From Anas platyrhynchos (lineage: Eukaryota; Chordata; Aves; Anseriformes; Anatidae): DNA of 64,000 nt. Each line of letters begins with the position of its first letter. Position 1 is the stretch's first letter. Below the pieces are notes generated by a model. The model did no database searches, was not told where the DNA came from, and worked only from the letters and a program-made list of their open reading frames with translations. The stretch lies in assembly GCF_047663525.1 (NCBI RefSeq), contig NC_092594.1:33589001-33653000 (forward strand), given 5' to 3'. Shown here one piece after another: positions 30,701-42,657 of this stretch. A program made the position numbers and the translations under genes.

Positions 30701-33700
30701 TGTTTTAGGTTTTTATTTTTACACTTTGACATTAGTCAAGTAGGTTGAAGATGCTAGCACAAGAATAAAAGACCAAGGAACTAGTTAAGGGGAGAACTAT
30801 CTGCTGGAGGATTGGGAACTAATAGGCTGGATACTAAGTAATTCTAAGCATTAGTCATATGAGTGATCATTTTATTTGGTATATTAATGTTTTAATGCAG
30901 CCCAAGATACAGTTAGCCTTCATTGTGGCAAGGGCATGTTGTTGGGTCATGTTCAGCATTGTGCCCAGCAGGACACTTGTGTGACAGAGTTGTCAGTTCG
31001 CTCCCTGCTTCTGCAGGGATATGGGGTTTTTTATTTATTTATTTATTTATTTTTTGATTTTGCAAATTAAAATCTCACATTTAATGTTTTGAGAAGTGTG
31101 ATGGTACCCAGATGAAGCTTCATAAGCATGAGCTCTTCAGTGTTGATAATCTTGCAAGTAATCTCTATTGGAGATAAATAAAAATATATTAACAGCAGTT
31201 GCAAATTACAATTAGCCTTTCTTTTACAAAAACATAATGTTCATTGTAGTTTCATTAATAAAGCAATGAATAGCTTCATTGTGTTGATTCTATCGTACTA
31301 CTGTATAACAGTAAAATAGTTGAACTGCTAATTAAAAAAGCCATCAGATACTAGACATTTTGCTTCTTTTCCACATTACTGTGGAATCCACATTCTTTCT
31401 CTAGTAGCATCAACAAGTCTTGTTAATGTTTAGCAAATTTCAGTCTACCCTTTGTAAAATCTGTGGTTATCTGTATTTCTTATTGACTGACAGGAAGTAT
31501 TTGCAGCATCTTTGCTTAGTGCCAGTCGAAATGAAAAACAATTTTTATAAAATAATGAACACTTTTCTTTTATAAATACTGTTCTCTAGGAAAAGCATGT
31601 GAACTGATTGACCGAGGAGACAATACTTATGGAGGAAAATGGGTTGTGAATCCTAGTGGTGGCTTGATTTCAAAGGGACATCCACTTGGTGCTACAGGTA
31701 ATGCAAAAATATTTTATTTAGTCATGAATTAAGATATGAGATACTGTTCTTGACCAGACAGATGCTTCCCACTTGTATTTGTATGAAAGAAATGAGGATT
31801 TCAGGAAATTAGGAGGAGCTCTGGAGTTGATTCTCATTTCTGACTAATGCAAATATTAGGGCAAGTTGACCATGCAGAGTTGCTCAAACCAAAAGACTTG
31901 GAGTGTGAGTTAGATCATTAATACTTGTTTAATTTGATAGAGCTGTTTTTCTGTTGATATTAAAGCAACCTACGAAACAGCTTTTTTTTTCCCCCTAAAT
32001 AATTGCTTAATGATACAACTTCTGATGATTATAGTTTCAATAACTATTTTCATATGTAGTCATACTTCAAAATTCAGATTTTGGAGATAGTTATCACATT
32101 TGAATAGCTTGTACCATTGTTAGCTGTAATAAAGCTATTTCTGTGAAGTCTTGGATGTCAAAATATTTATCTGATGTTATTACAACAGAAGTTCACTGTT
32201 AGTCGCTGTTTCCCAGCAACATAAGTTTTCCTTTTTCTATGCTTTTTTAAGCTATCTGTGCTTGCTTCCATGAAATGCCTCTTGAATAACATGTTTGGAT
32301 TTGTGAGGATAATTCACCTTCTTTGCTTGCAAAAGATTACATGGCAGAAAGCTGGAGATGAAACCTTGAAAAACAACAAACCTTGACCTAAATAGCTGTA
32401 ATATCTAGATAATCCCCAGTTAATTTGGGGGGGGAGTATTAGAAAACGTTGGAAGAAGAACATTCTCATGTTCTCATTTAACTGGAATCTGTGACTAGAT
32501 ATAAGAATTCCATTCCTAGGTATGTGTTAATTTTTTGTCATTTCTACAGTGATAAATGTAGAGGCAATTACTGGTATTTGTGCTTCTCTCTATTTCAGTG
32601 GATTGAGGGGGAGAGCCATTAAAATGCAGAAAATTACATGTCTACAGGCAGTCAGGTTAATTTCACTATAAATCAGTCTTGAGGATAGCTATATGCTAAT
32701 CAGAGGTCATATAAGTCATCTTAATTTTCCAAACCACTCCAGGGCAGGTTGTCCCATGGTACACGTTCTCTCCTTGAAGCTAAGAGTGTGTGTATGGAAC
32801 CTGCTAACTCTCATAAATGACTGGAATTATGAAACTTCTTACTCATCCCTTCCTTAATGTATAGCTTGGCAATGTGTAAAATTCAGTGCATAAAATGCAG
32901 GTTCTGCCTGTCTTGCCCAAAGGACTGTGTAGCTGCCTATGGCAAGGGACAGGGTTCTGTGGATGGTAAGGGGGAAGAAATGTGAACTGGATGAGAATTG
33001 CAGAAATGGCTGATGGAGTGGTAGGGGGAGGGAAAAGGTAAATGTAACCTTGAAATCAAGACTAGTGAAAAGGAATTCATGTTTGTTTTCAGCCTCACAA
33101 AATAATCTTTCTGGTTAGCTGAGCTCTGAAGACTTCACATTCTCAAATCATACTGCATGTATTAATGTAATATCTTATTAGGGAAGGAAGTTTGTGGAGT
33201 ATACCTGTTAGCGTTTCTTCCTTACGTTAATGACCTTGGTCCAGCAGTAGTTTTAAATCACAATTGTGTATTCTAGGACTCTTCTACAGTATACTATGTT
33301 CTGATGTATCTAGTATATATACTATATACTAGATCTAGTATATATACTAGAGTATATACTATAGTATATATATAGTGTATATATATATATATCTATATAT
33401 ACTAGATATAGTATATATCATATATACTAGATAGTATGTATAGTATATCTATAAATAGTATAGATATAGTATACTACTATATGTAGTGTTGTAGTATAGT
33501 GCTAACTTGTTATGGGCATTTTGAATAGTAGGCATTTGTAGTGCGGAAGAAAAAAAAGTTTTCAGAAGATTGTCACAGTTTTCTGTTAGATTTAGCACGT
33601 GAATTCAAACTTCTACTCAGAGATGCATGCCATGATGGCGAGGCGAGCTTAATGCGTGCTTCTGAGGTACTTGGGGTAGATGTTAGAGCATTGCTGTAAG

Positions 33701-36700
33701 GATGTGGTAGCAGATGCGTCTGCCTTGAAACAGGAATGGTTGTGATGCGTTTATGTCTTGGAGATTCACGAGTCAGTGCTGAGTTGTGTTTGATAATTAT
33801 TTTTAAGACGGCGCACTGACAGCCCAGAAGATACTCTCCTGTGAGGGATGGAGGTCTGGTAGCGAAGTGTGAGGTGCATAACTTGAGCGTTACACTGGAG
33901 CCCACCCAGCTGCGTTGTTCGCGTGTGTGTAAACCCCATAAACACCACTTTTCCCCACAGCCCCGTCGGAGCCGCCCCGGGTCGGTCAGCGCTCCCCTCA
34001 GGGGCCACTCCCCGGCGGGAAGATGGCGGCGGGGCGGCGACGCGCTCTGTGCTCCATCTTTCAGGCCTGGCGCAGTGCGCCGAACTCTGCTGGCAGCTGC
34101 GCGGCCTGGCCGGCGGGAGGCAGGTGCCGGGGGCGAAGGTGGCGCTGCAGCACAACCTGGGCCTGGGCGGCGCGGCGGTGGTGACGCTGTACGGCATGGG
34201 CTTCCCCCCGGCCCGCAGGTGAGACCCGGCCCCGGCCCCGGCCCCCTGGGAGGGGGGGGGACACAAGCGAGGCCCGGCCGAGCTGAGGGGGTCGGGGCTG
34301 GCCTCGGAGCCGAGGCCTCCTTTGGGGTGTGAGGCGGCGTCGCCTTTCTGCCCCGAGGTCTCCAAATGTGCCCTTTTCTACCTCAAATTTAAGGGGTGTC
34401 GTTGCGCTCCCCGCTGGGAAGAGCTGTGGCAGAAAGCTGTGCCCTCACAGTGCTGGGGACCCGCAGCTGTAGGCGGAGGTTGTAGAGCCTGGCAAAGAAT
34501 GCGCAGTGGGGGAGCTTCGTGGGCTAAAAAGAGCGAAATGGCCCATTTCTGGCCCGCGTGATTTCCTCCACCTTAAATTAAGGACAAATCTAGTGTTTGG
34601 AGGAAAAAGTAAAAAACAAAAATCGACCCTCAAACCACCTTTCTAAGAACAAAACAGGATTTGAAGAAATTAATTGAATCTAGGGCCTTGTCAAAAAAAA
34701 AAAAAAAAAGTGCAGCATCTGTCAGAATGGAGTGATCCAATGCTTTCACTGCTAAAATTGTTACTGGTGTGACTTCATGGCGAATTGGGTCTCCCCTGTA
34801 TGTGTTACATGGGATATTCTAAGTACCTGCTAAAATTCAGGCATGTTACTGATTTAGTTCTGGCAAAAATATTTTTATTTGCAGTTATAGCATGCTTCAG
34901 AGCAAGAGGAGAATGCTGCTATGAAGTGCTCTCAGTCTGCTCTAATTGTAAGCTAAGATGAACAGGAATTGAGAGAAAATATGAAATTTTATAATTATAT
35001 CAACATCTCAGAAGAGGCTTTTTTAATATAGTTTCCTTTGCATTTTCACTTTGCACCTTGTTTAGAAAAATGGAGCTACTATTTGTGTTTTGTTTGGGGT
35101 TTTAAAGCTTAACACCGATATTTTTCACTTTTTCTAAAAAACAGTGAGTGGTAAAATGTGTCATGGTGGGCTTCCAGAAAGAAATATTCCCCTCCCAACT
35201 CACATTTTTAAATGTCTGTTTTAGCTGGACAGTTCCTGGGGCGTGACAATAATCTGTGGAGTGGGTAATGAGAGCAGCAATAGAATTTTGAGGGGCTTCA
35301 GCAGGTAGCTTTCTGTAGTGTAGTGTCAGAAGCTGTAATCCTGACACTTCCTTAGTCTGCAAGAGGACAGGCCATGTGAGAAAATGTGTGTGATAGGGGA
35401 AAACTTGGGTCTGCTCACGGGATCTTTTCAAACGTGCTTACAAAATGTGAGTGGGTGTTGGTATGCAGTTTTAAGTCAGAAGGGAGACATGTAGTTAATA
35501 CACTTTTTTCCATTGCATTGAGCTTTATCTTTTAAAATAATAATAATAATAATAAAAAAAAAGCTTGTAACTTTACAGAACAGGGAATCTATTGCTATAT
35601 GTACATCGTTAACCTTGAGATGCTGAAAGTAGTAGTGCCTTCCTGTTAGGCAGGAAAAGCTTTGCTTGTATAGATGATGGCTTCTCTTGAAGAAATTGTG
35701 TTACTTACTACAGGTGATTTGACCTTCATCAGTATTGAGAATTTTCTTAACTCTTTCTTCAGTGCAGAGAAATCTTAGCAATAATAACGTCTCTTACATT
35801 ATGAGGCTTAGAAATCTTCACTTCTCCCAGAGGCTTTGTATGTGGGAAATACCTGGCACAGGGAGTTGCACTAATGCACAAAAGACTTTGGAATGAAACA
35901 GTGCAGCTGATATGTTCATACCCCACTTATGTAACTGAACATTGGGCATTGCATAAGTAAGGCAAAGGTGGTGGCATTTTATGGTTATGAAGATATTTCA
36001 TACAATTTTTTTCTACAACAGTGCACAGGGACCTAATCATTAGATTGAGATCTAGCCTGTAATTAGTGGCTTTAGTAGGAGTTGCCAAGAATTTATGTCA
36101 CGGTAAATGATAGCAGAACTTGATTCATTTTGGATCAGTTCTTAAAACAAATCTGCTTTTTTGTTGATACCTTACAGTTTTACATCCTGTTACTACAACC
36201 TTAGTTTATTAGCAAAATTGTGCATTGTCTTCAAATGACACAGTCCCTACTATTGTGGACCTAGCAAACCCCTACAGGGATACTTCCCTCTTAGTACCAC
36301 ACAGATACGTGGTAGCAACATTTTATAAGTGATTCTGTCACTTGAAGTTTTTTTTAATAAGACTTTGAAATAATTTGACCAAAAGTAGTTACTAAGTAAG
36401 ATGACAGAAAAGAGGACCACTTCAGGAAGTACGACAGCAAAACTTCTGGATTCATTTCCTAAAGGACTTTGTTTTATAAAAAAAAAAAATAATAAATAGT
36501 TCTTGAGATGATGCATACAATGTTTGTGTCTTCACACACAGCATGGCAATGGAGTTGGCTGATAGTTGAAGTGATTGTAATGCAGACTGTCTAGCCCATC
36601 AGAAAGTAAGCTTCGCTTAGATAACAAGTAGTTGCTCTGTATTGCTTGAACTGTTGCAGTGTGGCTGTTCACAGTGGTGTTAGGCCTATTCACAATAATT

Positions 36701-39615
36701 TGAAGGTGTTGAAAATATGATTAAAGATATATTAATTATTTTTTTTTGCATTTCAGCACTGGTCGTGTTGCAGCTGTGCCTCTAAGTGCAGCTGTTGATG
36801 GATTTAAGTCACATTTGGTCTTCAAAGAGATTGAAAAGAAGCTCGAAGAGGTATTTGACTACTACTTTTGCCTGTAATGCCTTTTGAATTTATGACAGAA
36901 TATGTGCAAAACCTGAAGGAAATACAATAGCATAAGTCACTTTCTTAGCACTTCTTGTTGAAACAAATATTACAGCTTTAATCTTCACTGTCCAAAATCT
37001 TTATCTTCTGTACCATCATTGTAAAGGATTTCTTTCCTAACTATGTAAGAGTATTTCAGTGAAGGCAAGTTTAGGTCATGTGCGAGGAGGTTGCTAACTA
37101 ACACAAGTTTGGTGTCTGTTGCTTGCTTTGTAAGTGTAATTAAGAGAGAGCATTTTGTGAGACCTACAGCAAGACAAGACTTAAGATAGTTGTTTGTTCG
37201 TTTGACAGATTTTAAGAGATAGATAATATGTTTTTTTTCCTGAAATGTTCAAATGAAGCTTAGTAGAGGGAAACAAATATTTTTGTTAGTAGAAAAAGAT
37301 GTTTTTAAAAAGTATTCTCTGTTTTTATTTCTAAATTCCTTTGAAGAAAATGAATAATGTGCACATTACGTGGTCATTACAGGAAGGAGAGCAATTTGTC
37401 AAGAAAATCGGTGGTGTCTTTGCCTTCAAAATAAAAGATGGCCCTGGTGGGAAAGAAGCAACTTGGGTAGTAGACGTGAAAAATGGAAAAGGCTCTGTGG
37501 CAATTAATTCAGGTCAGTGTTACTATATCACTGCAGGAAATATATGAAACGAATGTAAAGATTATCAATTCATACTCTGCCAAAGCAGTAGTGACCTTGA
37601 ACAAAACTGGGGTTAGAGCTACCTTAATATTTAAGTTTTCTTATTTCCAATACTTTAATCCATGACCTTTAAGATAAAGATTTAAATCTGTTCTACTGTA
37701 AATTTTGTTTGATTAGTTGCATATTTTCTTAGAGGCTCCAGATAGATGTGTCACATGACTCCTGCAAGAACTAGAAAATAAAACCAAAACTTTTTTTTTC
37801 TAGTCCAGTTGCTTCTCTTCTGCAGCTAGTTAAGCAATAAAATGACGGATTTCAATACTGCACTAGCTGACATAAACTTCAAGTTCCATCTTAAAAAAGG
37901 CAGATATATATAAGACCCAAGGACTGGTGGGTTTCAATTAAAAGTATTGGAAACAAATGATTTGAACACTTGCTATAAAAGTGTCTTGTTTAATACCTGC
38001 ATCCTATTACTGTAAATAAAAAGACAAAGACAACAGTCTGTCCTCAGAATCTTGTATCTATAAACATGCATCATAAAGCTTATAAAGCTTTTAATTAAAA
38101 ATGTGAAAGGAGATTTTAGATTTCATTTGAATTCATTTATTTAAGATATTATAGAAAGAAAAGTACTGTTCTCTGTTGTTCATAAAACATTTTGTCATAA
38201 TGTGATGACTGTAGGAAAAGCTGGGTGCAGATTTTAGCCCATTGTTACACGCATTAATACTTACATCTGAGCTTCTAAAAGTATCTTTCAAAGCTCATTT
38301 CTGGGAAGAAGATGCCAGAAGCTTCTGGATTTGAATTAATTCAGATGAGAACTTCTAGAATGCACATGTTCCCACTGAAGAACGGGGCAGGAAATGCATG
38401 AAATGTCAGTGATAAATATCTTCACTGTGTCACAGGGGAAGATGTGTTTATTCTGAGTTGGTCTTAATACTAGAAAATTTAAGCTTGATAAAACTTAAGA
38501 TGACTGTGAATACCTGTAATTAACATTATCTGATTACAAGGCTTTTATTTTTTATTTGTAACGAATGAACTCGTTTAGCACCTTTCAGAAAGGCCCATCT
38601 TTCTTCAGTGCTGGGATGGTCTGTGCTACAAGTTGCCACAGGTTCCTGTTGGCTATTAGGTGATCTCTTGCTGATACTTTTTAATGGCCCTTACCTTGTA
38701 GGTACTTGAGATACCTTAGTGCTGAACTGTAGTATCAACAGATTGTTCAGGGAGTTGTACTTTGTGTTACTGTTCTGTTTCTCAGTTTAAATCTTCGTTG
38801 TTGACTCTGTCTTACAGATAAGAAGGCAGATTGTACAATTACAATGGCTGATGCTGATCTGTTAGCTCTGATGACTGGCAAAATGAATCCTCAGACAGTA
38901 AGTACAGTGAAGATGAAAGGATAATAGTACTGATATTTTGGGGGCTTTTTTGAGCATATTTAAGGTTTTTGATTGTTTGTTTGCTTGTTTGTTTTTTTAA
39001 TAAATCCACTCTTCCAAAACTGCCATGGCTGATCTGAAAAAGGGAGAGTTCTTAACTCTCTGAATAAGTCAGTCTTTGCTTCTCTCAATAAACCTGACTT
39101 CAGCAGTTTCTACTCTTCTGAACAAGTATTGTCTCAGACATCCTTTGCATAATCCAGAAGTGGATATAATAATGTTTGGTTTGCAGAGAAAGGGGGAAGC
39201 TACTGTTTGCCATGTGACTTTAGATAGGAGGAATGTCAGGCCTCTGGACCGCTTTCTGATAATGCAAGAAAAATGCTATTATCAAACATATTCTCTTTAG
39301 GTCTCACAAATATAAACTTTCTCTGGTTATTATTTGATCTTTCAATGTCAGAAGATAGAATTATACAATAATGTAAGGTGTCTGCTAGAACTGCTAGAAT
39401 TATAATACTGCAGACCAAGACCTGCACATATATAATAGCCTATAACTTTGGGGAGGGGTATGTTTGGGGTAATGTGTTGTATTGCATTTCATACAGTTTT
39501 TTTCTTTTGTTTTTTTTAGGCTTTCTTTCAAGGTAAATTGAAGGTTTCTGGGAACATGGGCATGGCGATGAAACTTCAGAACCTACAACTTCAGCCAGGC
39601 AAAGCTAAACTTTGA
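21781..39615 (+). CDS. SCP2: SCP2 (SCPx), peroxisomal thiolase/sterol carrier fusion, complete (16 exons)
   Basis: Exons: 21781-21822, 23167-23221, 23817-23888, 24983-25114, 25570-25634, 26647-26773, 27635-27698, 27946-28032, 28357-28507, 29249-29396, 31590-31697, 34065-34218, 36757-36850, 37383-37512, 38818-38897 and 39520-39615. Total 1605 nt, 534 aa (human 547; the difference is mainly a shorter N-terminus). The start [14 protein letters not shown] has the strong context GCCGCCAGGATGA and no in-frame ATG upstream. The thiolase domain (about 1-400) thiolytically cleaves 3-oxoacyl-CoA in branched-chain and bile-acid side-chain oxidation. Its nucleophile is Cys84 in [10 protein letters not shown]; conserved HDCFS (His295) and [14 protein letters not shown] (His345) follow. 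The SCP2 lipid-transfer domain (about 413-534) ends in Ala-Lys-Leu, a type 1 peroxisomal targeting signal. Exon 12 is very GC-rich because it lies in an internal CpG island; the other exons are AT-leaning. Confidence 0.97.
21823..23166 (+). other. SCP2 intron 1
   Basis: Donor GTACGG, acceptor TTGTCAG. The first ~200 bp belong to the CpG island and the rest is AT-rich. No additional exon was recognised. Confidence 0.75.
29397..31589 (+). other. SCP2 intron 10
   Basis: Donor GTAACA, acceptor CTCTAG. It contains a (GTTTT)n tract at about 30679-30706, an antisense CR1 piece at about 30885-31020 and (TTTA)n at about 31027-31056. Nothing coding was seen. Confidence 0.8.
30885..31020 (-). mobile_element. 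CR1 LINE internal fragment, antisense
   Basis: TGCAGCCCAAGATACAGTTA, then CCTTCATTGTGGCAAGGGCA, 'gctgggtcatgtt' territory and CCCAGCAGGACA match the antisense CR1 segment 'gcggcccaggacacagttggcc...ggctcatgtcgagc...'. It is diverged and short, inside SCP2 intron 10, with a (TTTA)n tract at its end. Confidence 0.7.
33309..33500. repeat. AT-rich palindromic microsatellite (TAGTATATACTA units)
   Basis: About 190 bp built almost only from TAGTATATACTA, CTAGATATAG and TATA units. Many sub-stretches are self-complementary (for example CTAGTATATATACTAG), so it can form cruciforms or hairpins. It lies about 500 bp upstream of the internal SCP2 CpG island. Confidence 0.9.
34019..34030 (+). promoter_or_regulatory. 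TISU / YY1 element GAAGATGGCGGC
   Basis: Exact match to the TISU consensus SAASATGGCGGC, which is found just downstream of transcription starts, binds YY1, and directs initiation on very short 5' leaders. It lies 35 bp before SCP2 exon 12 and includes ATG 34023-34025. Confidence 0.75.
34023..34184 (+). CDS. Possible 53-codon upstream ORF at the internal SCP2 promoter
   Basis: Starts at the TISU ATG ([14 protein letters not shown]...), runs unspliced through the exon 12 acceptor into exon 12 in a different frame from SCP2, and stops at TGA 34182-34184, 11 nt before the pro-SCP2 ATG at 34196. The initiation context is ideal (A at -3, G at +4). It is translated only if transcription starts upstream of 34023. 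The GC-rich setting makes long open frames likely by chance, so the peptide itself may have no function; a regulatory uORF is the modest reading. Confidence 0.35.
   Translation: MAAGRRRALCSIFQAWRSAPNSAGSCAAWPAGGRCRGRRWRCSTTWAWAARRW
34196..39615 (+). CDS. SCP2: Pro-SCP2 (short isoform), 140 aa
   Basis: Met395 of SCPx, in MGFPPARS at 34196-34198, aligns with the start of mammalian pro-SCP2 (MGFPEAASS...). Coding segments are 34196-34218, 36757-36850, 37383-37512, 38818-38897 and 39520-39615, 423 nt, giving 140 aa against 143 in human. The first ~20 residues are the cleaved presequence in mammals. The rest, from about [11 protein letters not shown], is the sterol/lipid carrier fold ending in the peroxisomal signal AKL. 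It should be made from the internal CpG-island promoter. The start context is GGC ATG G (G at -3, G at +4). Confidence 0.75.
34219..36756 (+). other. SCP2 intron 12
   Basis: Donor GTGAGA within the CpG island, acceptor TTTCAG. Only simple tracts were seen: A17 at about 34690, (TAA)n at about 35536-35553 and an A run at 36479-36489. No exon was recognised. Confidence 0.75.
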
Positions 39616-39875
39616 GCTTGCTAAAGTAAACAGTCAGTACTTGATACTCTTGACAACAGATTAGAATGAAACTAGACATTGACAATATGGCAAAGGCTGG
39701 GCTTGATTGGACCTCTCTCACCTAAATTCTTTGGTTAGAGACCTTAATTCTCTTAATCAATTCCGTCAGTTTGTATATGGCAAAGATTTTTAGACTAAGC
39801 TTGAGGCACTAACTCTTGCAAATGGTATATGGTGGGTATCATGGAAACAACATTTTTGTTTTAATCTGTAAAAAA

Positions 39876-39881
39876 AATAAA
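39876..39881 (+). terminator. SCP2 poly(A) signal AATAAA
   Basis: First canonical hexamer after the stop (39615), 260 nt downstream, and the sequence beyond becomes featureless. It is shared by the SCPx and pro-SCP2 transcripts. Confidence 0.8.
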
Positions 39882-40709
39882 TTATAAAACTTAGAGTTGA
39901 ATGGGGCTGCTTATTATTGTTCAGGTTAGTTGGGAAGAGAGTGAGGAAGGTTACAGATAGTTTGACAAATCAATTAAAGTTGCATTTTTAAAAGACTAAT
40001 AGCAGGTCATGCAAATGCTTTCAGACTCACATTCTAACAAATTTGCTGCTGCTTAAATTAAAATGGTCTTATAAAGGGGATCTCCAACAACATTTTTTTT
40101 AGAATAGGCTTTATGAATTTGCTATAAAATACTTTTCTTATTATGACTTTGGAATTAAAACAAAACTACCCAAAATTAGGTAGCAACTAAAATGTTGCTT
40201 TGAGATTTGTAGCATTTGATTATACTTAGCCCTGAGTAAAGATATGGTTTGCTAGGAGAGCAGAGAGGGAATGTAACCAATATTTACCTGTTTTCTCCTG
40301 AGAAAATCTGGTGTTGATCATTATGAATTTCTTATCAGTAATGTAAAAGCTTTAACTTTTGTTTTGGGAAAATGTATTCTGGTTGGAAGTTTAATAGAAA
40401 ATTAAATATACTTTTCCTGTTCTCCTGTGTATCTCTTCCTTGGATTTATAAGCAGATGTCATGTTCATGTATGGAGCATTTGGTGTGGATCATCAGTAAG
40501 GGCTCCCAGTTATACCTTTTTTTTTTCTTCCTCAGCTACTCTCCATAGATACTCCCTAAACTGTAAACTGTCCATTACGTACACCTCGCATACGTGGGAC
40601 AGGACTGAGAAACTTTTACTTCGCTCATAATAAAAATCAGATGACTCAAGCTAGTCTTTCTGCTTATCTGGTGTGGATGGTTAACAGTCACATTGGTGGA
40701 CAGTAAGAA

Positions 40710-41700
40710 TGGCTATACCAAATCAGACCAAAATCCATCTAGCCCATTTTCTGGCTGTTTTCTGGCTAATCCATTTTCTGCCTGTTGATGCCTTGGAAAG
40801 AACATTAAGATGGCCAAAATATCTGTTTACCCAGAATACACTGCTCACTGCCAGCGATTATTTTTTAGCTCACAGATCTGAGCCAGAAGTGGTGTGTCAG
40901 TATGTAAAGTCCTTGGTGGATGGCTCTTTCATTGATTCATCCAGTCTCTTAAAATCCTTGACAGCTTCTTAGCATGTGTCAAGAATTTCAGTAGCTTGCC
41001 CACAGGTTATCCCAAGTCAAATTTATTCATTCATTCATTTATTTTACCTTTCACATTGTGGTTTTATTTTACAACTCTAAGTGGTTATTTTTTTGTTGTT
41101 GTTGTTGTTTTCCTGGAAGAAACAGTGAATGACTTGGTGACACTCCTGGTTTTTAGCCTTGCCCTACCCCTTTCAAGCTTCACAGCTTAAAGAAAATAAC
41201 AGTCTATTTAACTGTGCCTTGTGGAGAGCCCCTTGTAAACTTCTGGCCACCCATGTATCCTTTCCCTACATCACATTCTAATTGTCTCATGTTAAAGTGC
41301 TTTCCAGATACAAGAGCACTGATGCTCTTTTTCCTTTTATGTTTCTTCCCTAATTCTTCTCATTTGCTTTTCTGACCACGACTAGTTTTTGAGCTGACTT
41401 TTTCATAGATCCTTTATAACTAAGGTCTCTCATTTTCTTCATTGCTTACTTCTGCACTGTGAAGCTGGGACTTTTTTTTTTTTTTCATTCCACGTGCATT
41501 GCTTTATTTATCTTGAATTTCAACTTTTTTTTCCTGTCAGTGTTCAGACCTGCCTGGAGCTCTTGTACTTGTTCCTTGTCTTTAACGTATGGATGAATCA
41601 GCTTGTATCACCTCACTATTCATCTCCTTTTCCAAGGCATTAGCTTGGTACTGAATAGGACAGATGTGTCCTTTCTCCACAGAAAACTTTTTAAAGTCAG
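40710..41700 (-). mobile_element. Long, heavily decayed CR1 LINE relic, antisense
   Basis: Three colinear blocks match antisense CR1 of the old amniote type: AAATCAGACC and CCATCTAGCCC at about 40718-40744; 'tttgcttttctgacc...gatcctttataac..aaggtctct' at 41365-41435 with GTGCATTGCTTTATTTATC at about 41494; and CACCTCACTATT, CCTTTTCCAAGGCATTA, ACTGAATAGGACAGATG at 41610-41670. Spacing agrees with the remembered consensus. Reading frames are destroyed. Confidence 0.72.
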
Positions 41701-42657
41701 GTCATATGAATCAAGTTTCTTGTTGTACACTTCTTTATTGACTTACCTTAAGGATTGTAGTAGGTAGGAGGAGTCAAGCCTCAGACAAACTTTCCACAAT
41801 GTAACATTTGTTAAAGCATCCGCTACTGTTCCTAAATTTTAGCCATTTATCCGGTAGGCTAAAATGAAGAGGTGTTATAGGGTTGCAGTGCTATTGCCAT
41901 ACTGAAAACAGTTTGTTCTCTGCACAGAGTTGCATATACAGCCTTTCATCAGCAAGCTTTGCTGTCCTTTTGACGTCTGTTCAGCTTTTATTGTTATGCA
42001 AGCTAAGAACCAACTTCTACAAGAATTTTGAGCACAGACATGACTTTCTCTTGTCACTGTTTAATTAATAAAGCCACCTCAACTATTCTGTTTTAAGACA
42101 CTGCTTCTCCATGCAAAACACTAAAGTGAATATCATGGCAAAAAAAAAGTATTATTCAACATATTGCCTTTTAAATGTTTATTTTATATTGCATATTGTT
42201 TATGATTCTTGGTGAATCATCTTTCATCTCCTTGAGCTGATCAAAGTCAGTAATTACCTGATGCTGTGGTGAGCCAGTTTATGAAGCTATACAGACAGAA
42301 ACAATTTTACAGGATTTCGATGAGTTCCTGATGGTCTGGCTCCCTTTGGAATGGGATGAGAGCAAATTCACCTGCAAGTTGTGATAGCTTTTTTAGGGGG
42401 GCGGGAGGGAGGCAGTGCAGAAATAACTTTGGAGTTTATTTGATACCAAGAGAAGGAACATCCAAGTCCGAGATCCCAACCTTCAGAGAAATCTCTAGGT
42501 TTGTACAGGCTAAGGATCTTCAGGTTTTATTGCTTGCAGATACAATATTGTTATAACAAAACATGCATAAATCAGCTTTACATATTTAGTTCACTTATCG
42601 ATATAAGCTAGATGGACTAATGCAGAGGTGAGCACAGCCTACTTTCTCTGCTTGGGA

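Larger units (their letters stand above)
33950..34330 (+). promoter_or_regulatory. Internal CpG island, candidate promoter of pro-SCP2
   Basis: An abrupt CpG-rich block within the intron 11 to exon 12 region of SCP2. In mammals the short SCP2 transcript starts from an internal promoter at this place in the gene (established knowledge). It contains an exact TISU/YY1 element at 34019-34030 and no TATA box. Confidence 0.8.

Noticed and set aside
33766..34365. 199-codon open frame on the minus strand across the internal SCP2 CpG island
   Set aside because: GC-rich sequence has few stop codons. The real coding evidence is on + (SCP2 exon 12 with splice sites and conserved [10 protein letters not shown]).
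40709..40972. 87-codon + open frame as a possible gene
   Set aside because: It falls on the antisense CR1 relic; chance openness of repeat sequence.
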